NCBI GenBank assembly: GCA_029931535.1
Contig: JAQPZY010001405.1
Coordinates: forward strand, 2,193,001 to 2,257,000
Length of the DNA: 64,000 nt
Direction of reading: 5' to 3'
Source: Margaritifera margaritifera
Lineage: Eukaryota > Mollusca > Bivalvia > Unionida > Margaritiferidae
Shown: in pieces, positions 1 to 11,479 of the stretch
Layout of the letters: the number at the start of each line of letters is the position of its first letter
How positions within the stretch are numbered: the stretch's first letter is position 1
Notes under the pieces: generated by a model
What the model was told of the DNA's origin: nothing
The model's database searches: none
What the model saw: only the letters and a program-made list of their open reading frames with translations
Position numbers and translations under genes: made by a program

Positions 1-560
1 ATTATAAGATTGTGAAGTGCATCATATCACAGATTTTGGTATTGGAAAGATGACACAATTTACTTGTTAGGGACTGACCATATAATTTTCAGGGAGAGGG
101 CAGGGATTTTCTTTCCAACCAGGATATTTTGTTTTCTTTTGTCTCAATATAATTTTATTTTTTCAACTAATATAATAGATAACAAGAGTTCTTTTTTTTT
201 TCTGCAAATCAGAGCAAGATTTTTTTTCAAGCTGTTTTCAGACCTATAATTGTTGTCTTCAAAAAAACAATCCCAGGACCCCCAACCAAATTAAATAATT
301 GGTCCCTTTGGATCGAAAAAGTAACCTACATTTGTCACAATTTAAGAAATGTAAATGCTGATGCATGCATATTAGCTGCGAGGGGCAATCAGAAGAAATG
401 AACATGATCGATATATATCAGCATGTTCAGCCCCGAGAACAATTGGGTTGAGGATTTACCTGTATAATGCAGGCAATCTGTATTTTATGTTCACTAACAA
501 TTAGGGAAATGCACATGATGGTTATGTTTTGCATACATGTGGTTAAATACTAATCTATAT

Positions 561-782
561 TACCATATGTACTCATATACAAGTTGGATCCAACTGCACA
601 CTGCATAGACCCAGATCTGCCATAGTTTAATGTACTGGCACATCTGGGTCTATATAGTTTGTTAGGAATAATCAGTAGAACAGACAACATTAGACCCTGA
701 TGTGAAGGCGCATTATGTGACGGCAGATCAGGGTCTATGTTATTTGCAGTTGGACCTGACTTGTAAGCAAATATATATGGTA
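561..782. mobile_element. Double-hairpin MITE, copy A
   Basis: About 222 bp with ends 'taccatatgtactcatatacaagttgg' and its inverse 'cctgacttgtaagcaaatatatatggta'. Each half folds on itself: 'agacccagatctgcc' pairs with 'ggcacatctgggtct', and 'agaccctgatgtg' pairs with 'cagatcagggtct'. No coding capacity. Sister copies at 14570, 24474 and 52741. Confidence 0.75.
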
Positions 783-1259
783 CTATTTTACAGGTAAGAC
801 AATCTGTATCTATCCTGATTACAGATAAATACATAAACACTGAGATCATTTGTTTTAATGGATACATCTTCTGGTTTTCATTATATCACTCTGACTGTGC
901 CTGGGGCAACCATGCATTCATCAACATTTACATGCACTTTAAGTCGGAACTAAAGTAGGGTTAATTTTTCACATCATCTAAGCAGTAGAATAGAGGTTCG
1001 CTACAGTGCATTTTAAAAGTGTGTATTGAATACAAAACTATATATGATGTATTGGAAGTTGTTTTATTTTCTATTTAGGTTTTCTATGTCAAAATTTAGT
1101 AAAATACGTGAACAGTCCCTGTAAATATTTTTATATAGAGATCATTACCTGAAAACATAAATTGAAATTTGTAAATTTACATACAATTTCACAGAAATCT
1201 AAATGTTGCTGCTTGACAATTATTGTTTTGTTTTTGACATCTCAGAAAGACTTTCATCT

Positions 1260-1284
1260 AGATAGATAGATAGATAGATAGATA
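1260..1284. repeat. (GATA)n microsatellite
   Basis: Six GATA units; the matching site in copy 2 (about 6853-6868) has four. Confidence 0.9.
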
Positions 1285-2389
1285 TTAACGGCACATCAAA
1301 ATACTCTAGACTATACAAGGCTTGAAATTAATTTTATTCAGTACTATCAGTATTTTGATAGTTGTAATATTTTCATCTACCAACAATCAGGCTATTTTCA
1401 ATGTCCATTACCATAATTTATATTATTTAATACAAAGTATCACTAGCAAGAAACTTCTATTTCATTTTTTTTTTCAGCTAGCAATTTACTGGCATATCAG
1501 AATTGTAACTAGTAAAATGTTAGGTTGTTAGCATCAATTTCAAGGCCTGCTATATAGTTCCATGATAAACAATATCAATGAATAAAGATTATGTATGTTC
1601 TCAGAATGTGTAGAAATCTACAAAAGATACAAAATAAAATATAAAATATAAAAGATAATCAATTTAGTAGGAAATATCTTTAGATGTATTATTTTTAAAA
1701 TGATCATAAGGGATTTTTTGTTTTTTGGAGGGGGTGGGGGGAGGGGGGAATCACAGTAGATTTCTGACAGAAAATTGCTGTTATCTAGTGGTTCAGTTTT
1801 AAAATTTCTTTGTAAGCAGCTATTGAAAGGTTCAGTCAAAACCAATGTGGTCTCTTTTTCAGATCCATATAAATTTTGTCACAGTGTCATTGGTACCACA
1901 GGTGGGCAAACACTGATCCTAACTTTGACTAATACCTCTTGACTCTAAGTACCCTATTTAGGCTAATAAGTAGGATCAAGTATTTACCATAATCCTTATT
2001 CTTATCAGTGCCTATAGTCCATCACTCAAGTCCCATTTAACAATTACTTAGCAGTCCTTCATGTAAGCATACCAACACAGTTGTTCAAATGAACAATTTT
2101 TGATTTTTGGCTAATCTGTTGACATAATTATAAGAAAGTGTTGATTACTGCCTCTATATATTCTTACATTATGACTAGGATGTTTCTGCAATTTTCTAAG
2201 TACAATTACTTGCATAATGTATTTATGTACAATCAACCTCTTGTCCATAATTTTGATCATAAACAATCATGCATTGTAATAGTATAGCACTCCCTCCCTA
2301 TAAGGCCCTTCATTATAACACTTCCTGTTACAAGCAAGTATGGATACCATTTTAGTAATTTGTAGTAAAATTATATGTATAATGAATGT

Positions 2390-3300
2390 ACTTCATTATA
2401 AGGCAGTCTCATTATAAAGCAGTCTACTATATATGGCTCCCATGGACAGCATTATAATGGTTCTGTATCATGTACTTCATTATAAGGTGATCCCACTACA
2501 AGGCAATATACCCTATGGCTCCATTGGACAGCATTATAATGGTTCTTTATCATGTACTTCATTATAAGGTGATCCCACTACAAGGCAATATACCCTATGG
2601 CTCCCATGGACAGCATTATAAGGGTTCTTTATCATGTACTTCATTATAAAGGTGGTCCCACTACAAGGCAATATACCGTATGGCTCCATTGGACAGCATT
2701 ATAATGGTTTGTATCATGTACTTCGTTATAAGGTGATCCCACTACAAGGCAATATACCCTATGGCTCCATTGGACAGCATTATAATGGTTTGTATCATGT
2801 ACTTCATTATAAGGCATTCCCACTATAAGGCGTTATACTCAATGACTCCCATGGACAGCATTATAATGATGGAGTTCTATATCATGTACTTCATTATAAG
2901 GCATTCCCACTATAAGGCGTTATACTCAATGGCTCCCATGGACAGCATTATAATGATGGAGTTCTATATCATGTACTTCATTATAAGGCATTCCCACTAT
3001 AAGGCGTTATACTCAATGGTTCCCATGGACAGCATTATAATGATGGAGTTCTATATCATGTACTTCATTATAAGGCATTCCTGCTATAAGGTGTTATACT
3101 CAATAAATCCCATGGACAGCATTATAATGATGGAGTTCTATATCATGTACTTTATTATAAGACAGTCCCACTATAAGGTGTTATACTCAATGACTCCCAT
3201 GAACAGCATTATAATGATGGAGTTCTATATCATGTACTTCATTATAAGACAGTCCTGCTATAAGGCATTATACTCAGTGACTCCTATAGACAACATTATA
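2390..3300. repeat. Minisatellite, about 82-87 bp units (copy 1)
   Basis: Tandem units built on 'cattataaggc..tcccactataaggc..tatgg/actcccatggacagcattataatg'. The early units are about 82 bp and the later ones 87 bp. Because 87 is a multiple of three the array stays open in one frame for 197 codons, but the 29-residue repeat follows from the period and I do not call it a gene. Confidence 0.9.
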
Positions 3301-4128
3301 TTAAAAAACTACTTACAATGTTTTCAGACAAATATTCTTATGTACAGTAAGTAATGTACAATTTGAACAAATTATCTATCTTCCTACCTACATATCTATC
3401 ATTTTGTCTATCTGTATGTCTGTTTGTCTGTCTATCAATCTATCTATCTGTCAGCTTGTTTATTTATTGAAAAATTACTTTAATCCTTCCAGTATCTTTA
3501 CTGTATCTTTAATATTTGCAGAGTTTCTATATTGACTGTTTATTAGATGTTTTACACTTGCCCTAACAATACACCTGAAATAGATGTCTTGTACTTTATC
3601 TAGATCACATGGGGTAAATTCATGTAGACATATATCAAATATGAATTATTTGTAAAATACTAAAAATGTAAACCATGTAAATGATTTTTTTAAAATTAAA
3701 AGACATAGTAAATGAGCCTGGTATAAAACTTAAATCCATAGAGCAAATCAGTCTCCATCTATTTATAATTATCACCAATTTACAAAAGACCTATTATAGT
3801 TTTCAATAGATATATATCCAAAGAATTCTTGTTCTTTTTCATAACATTACACTTCCACATTTTTTTAATGTCAGATTTGTTCTTAAAAAGTTGAGTGAAA
3901 ATTTATGAAACACATAAGAAAATTAGATAAAGTATTATGGTAATTGATATATATGTACAAATTTACAAAAATACTTTGAAAGTACATTTAAATGTACCTA
4001 CCTGTGTAGCCTCCATAACGATGATGCAAAAGCACTTGAAGAAATAAATTATGAATATGTTACTGATTACCGGGTGAATTAACAAATTGTTCTGTATATG
4101 AACTGGGACATGAACATATTCACTTTAT

Positions 4129-4129
<1 letters not shown>

Positions 4130-4188
<59 letters not shown>
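4130..4188. repeat. (AC)n microsatellite
   Basis: About 29 AC units, followed by 'agagacagacagag'. The copy-2 tract at 9382-9411 is about half as long. Confidence 0.95.
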
Positions 4189-4192
<4 letters not shown>

Positions 4193-4197
4193 ACAGA

Positions 4198-4568
4198 CAG
4201 AGTTGTCCCTCACTATAATGTATCTCAGTATAATGTGGGTATGATCATGAATCTTATTACATTATGTTAACTAATAATATGTTTAATGTACCACTGTGTA
4301 ATGCAACCTCACCTATAACATGGTACACTCTTTTGGCTACCATGAACAGTGTTACAGTGTGAGAGCATGTACTTTATATAGATATATACACATACAGTGG
4401 TCCCTCACTATAATGTATCTCAGTATAATGTGGATATGATAATGACTCCCATTACATTATGTAACTAATAATATGTTTAATGTACCACAGTGTAAATATG
4501 CAACCTCACCTATAACATGGTACACTCTTTTTGCTACCTTGAACAGTGTTATAGTGAGGGAGCACTAT
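4198..4568. mobile_element. Two tandem small MITEs with 'tccctcactataa' inverted ends
   Basis: Two similar units of about 180 bp, each starting 'gtccctcactataatgtatctcag' and ending in an inverse such as 'acagtgttatagtgagggagcac'. Terminal sequence of this type (CAGTGGTCCCTCACTATAA) resembles Tigger/pogo family ends. Repeated at 9416-9784 in copy 2. Confidence 0.6.
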
Positions 4569-6101
4569 ATATATATATGGAAGTAGGTTCTACTGTGTTC
4601 ATTGTGCAGTGTACATAGCAAATGCAGTTCTGGATTTTCCCTGAGTGCAGTTGAAATAAAATACATTGCTCAGAATATTTGGATTGGTAAACTAATTGAC
4701 TACAACTTTTACTATCATGTTATTCTTTTATAAGTGTAATAAATTCTGCTGATTATAATTTGTAATATTTTATTAATGATTTGTATTACAGTTTCTTATA
4801 ACAATATTACATCATACTAACGTTACTAAATAAGATCCTTTGATCTGCATCATATATTACATAGTCCCGGGTGCAAACAAGGTTTTTAAGGCATATATGT
4901 TGCTTTTGTTGAGTGTCAAAACAGGAGAAAAATTGACATGATTTATTACAAGAAAATGCCAGTTAAAACCTAATTCACTGCAATTTACTTGTGAATGTCC
5001 ATTTTTGACTCCATAAAGATATACAACACATGTCATTGAATAAATTCCATGTTAAGCAGTCCAGGACAGTTTAAAATTTTGTTGTGCAAGTTAAATTTTC
5101 TCATGTGTTCAGAAATATGTATTAAATATAAAGAAATTTTTATAATGCTTCAGAATTTTCATGAAAATAACTCCTGGCGAGTAAATAAATTTGTCTAATT
5201 ATTTCAGCTCATTGCGTATACAGGAGTATGTAGTGTGTTCTGTTCCCAAAAATTTTGATTTACTATTTTAATCTTACAGTTTGACTACGGTCATTTTACT
5301 AGTAATTTTCACATTTTATTTTCTCTTTACATTTTATTGAAAGCAGAGAGTTGCTTGAACTATTCAGTCAAGATTTAAGTAAAAAAAAAAACAATGATAA
5401 GATTAAAAACAAAAATGGTATAGATAGAACGTAGATATAAAATATTCAAATTTCCCCAACTGTTCATTCACTCTGTAATATCAGAGATGGCTATTTTTTA
5501 AATTTATGTATGGTGTATTTCTTGAATCTAAATTAATATCATTACCTTTTCTTTCTGAATTAAAGCACCAGAGTAAACACAATTTACACATGATCATAGC
5601 TTAGATAAACACCTAAGGCTTTTAAACAAATTAAAATATTCAAATATTTGAATGAGAGAAAGCACTAATATAACACTCAAGTAATCCATACATAAGTAAA
5701 AATAGTGAATTAAGCCATTACCTTAAGAAATTTCTGTTCATCCATAGGTTTACTCCCTACTGTAAATGTTTTCCTTTATTAAGCTATTGAATTCTGCTAT
5801 TTACCTATTGTGTACATCTGATTCAACATTTGCTATTTACTTGCCAGTACCTGGAGATATTTTCACACATTCTCACTTAAGATGTCACATTGCTTTAAAG
5901 TAATACTCAATGTGTAATTTCTCAGATGACGTCTCCTTAATATGGGCTTCTCTGGGAGAACAATAGATTAAAGGGAATAACTTATTGTTGTTACCTAGTG
6001 CACATTCAATCTTACTCATCCTTGTCACTTAGGGTTCAAATTGACCTAATTAAGGCTTGGAGTGATAGGGCCCTAATTTCACACTCAGGTAAGCAGGGGA
6101 G

Positions 6102-6137
6102 TATAAATATAGGCTGGACCTTATGTGGGAATCATTC
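6102..6137 (+). promoter_or_regulatory. TATA box plus initiator, upstream Ets1/2 promoter
   Basis: TATAAATA at 6102-6109 and an initiator TCATTC at 6132-6137 with predicted +1 A at 6134. First T of TATA to +1 is 32 bp, near the normal metazoan spacing. The leader to the ATG at 6163 is 29 nt. A CRE-like TGACGTCT lies about 205 bp upstream (5927-5934). Confidence 0.6.
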
Positions 6138-6162
6138 AGAACTTTGTGACCAAACTACAATC

Positions 6163-6286
6163 ATGGTGCTACCAGATGAGTGTGCCTTTTATGTCAGCAA
6201 TTTTGATATGGAATTTTATGCTTGTGCACTTTCAGAAGGGACAGCTTTACAGTCAAAAACTCCTGAAAAAGAGTCCCAAAAACATG
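6163..6286 (+). CDS. ets1/2: Ets1/2 alternative first coding exon, upstream copy
   Basis: Encodes 41 residues from ATG ([18 protein letters not shown]...) plus one base, followed by a GTATTA donor in phase 1. It is the same length as the downstream copy at 11356-11479 and I see no difference in its coding sequence. The same phase lets it splice directly to exon 2 at 11878, skipping the downstream copy. The start was chosen because a TATA box and initiator lie at the expected distance just upstream (29-nt leader). The reading frame stays open upstream to 5998, so a longer N-terminus is possible. Confidence 0.6.
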
Positions 6287-7974
6287 GTATTATTTTTTCT
6301 CAGATATATACGTGTTGCATTTTTTACATTTACCATGTGAGGTTTTTTATTAATAACTGTTGGAGTTTTTCATAAAATGCATTCTGTATGGATAGTAATT
6401 TTCTACATTTTTCTGTCAGCTCATATTTGCTGCGTCTGTATGTTGTTGGGAAAGGCACTTAACAGCCATTTAGTATGCATGACATAGTCAATAATGTGTT
6501 GAAAGTACCATTACCAACATTTACATGCACTTTAAGTCGGAACTAAAGTAGGGTTAATTTTTCACATCATCTAAGCAGTAGAATAGAGGTTCACTACAGT
6601 GCATTTTAAAAGTGTGTATTGAATACAAAACTATATATGATGTATTGGAAGTTGTTTTATTTTCTATTTAGGTTTTCTATGTCAAAATTTAGTAAAATAC
6701 GTGAACAGTCCCTGTAAATATTTTTATATAGAGATCATTACCTGAAAACATAAATTGAAATTTGTAAATTTACATACAATTTCACAGAAATCTAAATGTT
6801 GCTGCTTGACAATTATTGTTTTGTTTTTGACATCTCAGAAAGACTTTCATCTAGATAGATAGATAGATATTAATGGCACATCAAAATACTCTAGACTATA
6901 CAAGGCTTGAAATTAATTTTATTCAGTACTATCAGTATTTTGATAGTTGTAATATTTTCATCTACCAACAATCAGGCTATTTTCAATGTCCATTACCATA
7001 ATTTATATTATTTAATACAAAGTATCACTAGCAAGAAACTTCTATTTCATTTTTTTTTTCAGCTAGCAATTTACTGGCATATCAGAATTGTAACTAGTAA
7101 AATGTTAGGTTGTTAGCATCAATTTCAAGGCCTGCTATATAGTTCCATGATAAACAATATCAATGAATAAAGATTATGTATGTTCTCAGAATGTGTAGAA
7201 ATCTACAAAAGATACAAAATAAAATATAAAATATAAAAGATAATCAATTTAGTAGGAAATATCTTTAGATGTATTATTTTTAAAATGATCATAAGGGATT
7301 TTTTGTTTTTTGGAGGGGGTGGGGGAGGGGGGAATCACAGTAGATTTCTGACAGAAAATTGCTGTTATCTAGTGGTTCAGTTTTAAAATTTCTTTGTAAG
7401 CAGCTATTGAAAGGTTCAGTCAAAACCAATGTGGTCTCTTTTTCAGATCCATATAAATTTTGTCACAGTGTCATTGGTACCACAGGTGGGCAAACACTGA
7501 TCCTAACTTTGACTAATACCTCTTGACTCTAAGTACCCTATTTAGGCTAATAAGTAGGATCAAGTATTTACCATAATCTTTATTCTTATCAGTGCCTATA
7601 GTCCATCACTCAAGTCCCATTTAACAATTACTTAGCAGTCCTTCATGTAAGCATACCAACACAGTTGTTCAAATGAACAATTTTTGATTTTTGGCTAATC
7701 TGTTGACATAATTATAAGAAAGTGTTGATTACTGCCTCTATATATTCTTACATTATGACTAGGATGTTTCTGCAATTTTCTAAGTACAATTACTTGCATA
7801 ATGTATTTATGTACAATCAACCTCTTGTCCATAATTTTGATCATAAACAATCATGCATTGTAATAGTATAGCACTCCCTCCCTATAAGGCCCTTCATTAT
7901 AACACTTCCTGTTACAAGCAAGTATGGATACAATTTTAGTAATTTGTAGTAAAATTATATGTATAATGAATGTA

Positions 7975-8555
7975 CTTCATTATAAGGCAGTCTCATTATA
8001 AAGCAGTCTACTATATATGGCTCCCATGGACAGCATTATAATGGTTCTTTATTATGTACTTCATTATAAGGTGATCCCACTACATGTATAAGGCAATATA
8101 CCCTATGGCTCCCATGGACAGCATTATAATGGTTCTTTATCATGTACTTCATTATAAGGTGATCCCACTACAAGGCAATATACCCTATGGCTCCATTGGA
8201 CAGCATTATAATGGTTCTGTATCATGTATTTCATTATAAGGTGATCCCACTACAAGGCGTTATACTCAATGGCTCCCATGGACAGCATTATAATGATGGA
8301 GTTCTATATCATGTACTTCATTATAAGGCATTCCCGCTATAAGGTGTTATACTCAATGACTCCCATGGACAGCATTATAATGATGGAGTTCTATATCATG
8401 TACTTTATTATAAGACAGTCCCACTATAAGGTGTTATACTCAATGACTCCCATGGACAGCATTATAATGATGGAGTTCTATATCATGTACTTCATTATAA
8501 GACAGTCCTGCTATAAGGCATTATACTCAGTGACTCCTATAGACAACATTATGTT
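7975..8555. repeat. Minisatellite, about 82-87 bp units (copy 2)
   Basis: Same array as at 2390-3300 but with fewer units; the open frame in the 87-bp part is correspondingly shorter (8269-8607). Confidence 0.9.
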
Positions 8556-9381
8556 AAAAAAGTACTTACAATGTTTTCAGACAAATATTCTTATGTACAG
8601 TAAGTAATGTACAATTTGAACAAATTATCTATCTTCCTACCCACATATCTATCATTTTATCTATCTGTATGTCTGTTTGTCTGTCTATCAATCTATCTAT
8701 CTGTCAGCTTGTTTATTTATTGAAAAATTACTTTAATCCTTCCAGTATCTGTACTGTATCTTTATATTTGCAGAGTTTCTATATTGACTGTTTATTAGAT
8801 GTTTTACACTTGCCCTAACAATACACCTGAAATAGATGTCTTGTACTTTATCTAGATCACATGGGGTAAATTCATGTAGACATATATCAAATATGAATTA
8901 TTTGTAAAATACTAAAAATGTAAACCATGTAAATGATTTTTTTAAAATTAAAAGACATAGTAAATGAGCCTGGTATAAAACTTAAATCCATAGAGCAAAT
9001 CAGTCTCCATCTATTTATAATTATCACCAATTTACAAAAGACCTATTATAGTTTTCAATAGATGTATATCCAAAGAATTCTTTTTATTTTTCATAACATT
9101 TACACTTCCACATTTTTTTAATGTCAGATTTGTTCTTAAAAAGTTGAGTGAAAATTTATGAAACACATAAGAAAATTAGATAAAGTATTATGGTAATTGA
9201 TATATATGTACAAATTTACAAAAATACTTTGAAAGTACATTTAAATGTACCTACCTGTGCAGCCTCCATAACAATGATGCAAAAGCGCTTGAAGAAATAA
9301 ATTATGAATATGTTACTGATTACCGGGTGAATTAACAAATTGTTCTGTATATGAACTGAGACATGAACATATTCACTTTAT

Positions 9382-9415
<34 letters not shown>

Positions 9416-9784
9416 AGTTGTCCCTCACTATAATGTATCTCAGTATAATGTGGGTATGATCATGAATCTTATTACATTATGTTAACTAATAATATGTTTA
9501 ATGTACCACTGTGTAATGCAATCTCACCTATAACATGGTACACTCTTTTGGCTACCATGAACAGTGTTACAGTGCGAGAGCATGTACTTTATATAGATAT
9601 ATACACATACAGTGGTCCCTCACTATAATGTACCTCAGTATAATGTGGATATGATAATGACTCCCATTACATTATGTAACTAATAATATGTTTAATGTAC
9701 CACAGTGTAAATATGCAACCTCACCTATAACATGGTACACTCTTTTTGCTACCTTGAACAGTGTTATAGTGAGGGAGCACTATA
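9416..9784. mobile_element. Two tandem small MITEs (copy 2)
   Basis: Duplicate of 4198-4568 within the second segmental copy, with the same inverted ends 'tccctcactataa' / 'ttatagtgaggga'. Confidence 0.6.
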
Positions 9785-11294
9785 TATATATATGGAAGTA
9801 GGTTCTACTGTGTTCATTGTGCAGTGTACATAGCAAATGCAGTTCTGGATTTTCCCTGAGTGCAGTTGAAATAAAATACATTGCTCAGAATATTTGGATT
9901 GGTTAACTAATTGACTACAACTTTTACTATCATGTTATTCTTTTATAAGTGTAATAAATTCTGCTGATTATAATTTGTAATATTTTATTAATGATTTGTA
10001 TTACAGTTTCTTATAACAATATTACATCATACTAACGTTACTAAATAAGATCCTTTGATCTGCATCATATATTACATAGTCCCGGGTGCAAACAAGGTTT
10101 TTAAGGCATATATGTTGCTTTTGTTGAGTGTCAAAACAGGAGAAAAATTGACATGATTTATTACAAGAAAATGCCAGTTAAAACCTAATTCACTGCAATT
10201 TACTTGTGAATGTCCATTTTTGACTCCATAAAGATATACAACACATGTCATTGAATAAATTCCATGTTAAGCAGTCCAGGACAGTTTAAAATTTTGTTGT
10301 GCAAGTTAAATTTTCTCATGTGTTCAGAAATATGTATTAAATATAAAGAAATTTTTATAATGCTTCAGAATTTTCATGAAAATAACTCCTGGCGAGTAAA
10401 TAAATTTGTCTAATTATTTCAGCTCATTGCGTATACAGGAGTATGTAGTGTGTTCTGTTCCCAAAAATTTTGATTTACTATTTTAATCTTACAGTTTGAC
10501 TACGGTCATTTTACTAGTAATTTTCACATTTTATTTTCTCTTTACATTTTATTGAAAGCAGAGAGTTGCTTGAACTATTCAGTCAAGATTTAAGTAAAAA
10601 AAAAAACAATGATAAGATTAAAAACAAAAATGGTATAGATAGAACGTAGATATAAAATATTCAAATTTCCCCAACTGTTCATTCACTCTGTAATATCAGA
10701 GATGGCTATTTTTTAAATTTATGTCTGGTGTATTTCTTGAATCTAAATTAATATCATTACCTTTTCTTTCTGAATTAAAGCACCAGAGTAAACACAATTT
10801 ACATATGATCATAGCTTAGATAAACACCTAAGGCTTTTAAACAAATTAAAATATTCAAATATTTGAATGAGAGAAAGCACTAATATAACACTCAAGTAAT
10901 CCATACATAAGTAAAAATAGTGAATTAAGCCATTACCTTAAGAAATTTCTGTTCATCCATAGGTTTACTCCCTACTGTAAATGTTTTCCTTTATTAAGCT
11001 ATTGAATTCTGCTATTTACCTATTGTGTACATCTGATTCAACATTTGCTATTTACTTGCCAGTACCTGGAGATATTTTCACACATTCTCACTTAAGATGT
11101 CAAATTGCTTTAAAGTAATACTCAATGTGTAATTTCTCAGATGACTGGGAGAACAATAGATTAAAGGGAATAACTTATTGTTGTTACCTAGTGCACATTC
11201 AATCTTACTCATCCTTGTCACTTAGGGTTCAAATTGACCTAATTAAGGCTTGGAGTGATAGGGCCCTAATTTCACACTCAGGTAAGCAGGGGAG

Positions 11295-11330
11295 TATAAA
11301 TATAGGCTGGACCTTATGTGGGAATCATTC
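11295..11330 (+). promoter_or_regulatory. TATA box plus initiator, downstream Ets1/2 promoter
   Basis: TATAAATA at 11295-11302 and TCATTC at 11325-11330 (+1 A at 11327), with the same 32-bp spacing as the upstream copy. The CRE-like element of the upstream copy is cut by a 22-bp deletion here ('gatgac|tgggag'). Confidence 0.6.
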
Positions 11331-11355
11331 AGAACTTTGTGACCAAACTACAATC

Positions 11356-11479
11356 ATGGTGCTACCAGATGAGTGTGCCTTTTATGTCAGCAATTTTGAT
11401 ATGGAATTTTATGCTTGTGCACTTTCAGAAGGGACAGCTTTACAGTCAAAAACTCCTGAAAAAGAGTCCCAAAAACATG
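11356..11479 (+). CDS. ets1/2: Ets1/2 first coding exon, downstream copy
   Basis: 41 codons plus one base, ending in 'AACATG|GTATTA'. The extra G joins the AT of exon 2 to give Asp, keeping frame into [13 protein letters not shown]. It is the copy nearest to exon 2 (intron of 398 bp), so it is the default first exon. The frame is open upstream to about 11125, but the TATA/Inr arrangement favours initiation at this ATG. No recognised domain; acidic and aromatic residues precede a Ser/Thr/Lys-rich stretch. Confidence 0.65.

Larger units (their letters stand above)
922..6513. repeat. Tandem segmental duplication, copy 1 (about 5.59 kb)
   Basis: Runs from 'caacatttacatgcactttaagtcgg' to 'gaaagtaccatta' and is followed directly by copy 2. 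It contains a GATA microsatellite (1260-1284), an 87-bp minisatellite, an AC microsatellite, a pair of small MITEs and the first Ets1/2 promoter and exon. Base differences from copy 2 are few and scattered. Confidence 0.95.

Noticed and set aside
2761..3354. 197-codon repetitive open frame
   Set aside because: Product of an 87-bp minisatellite; the repeated 29-residue unit carries no independent coding evidence.
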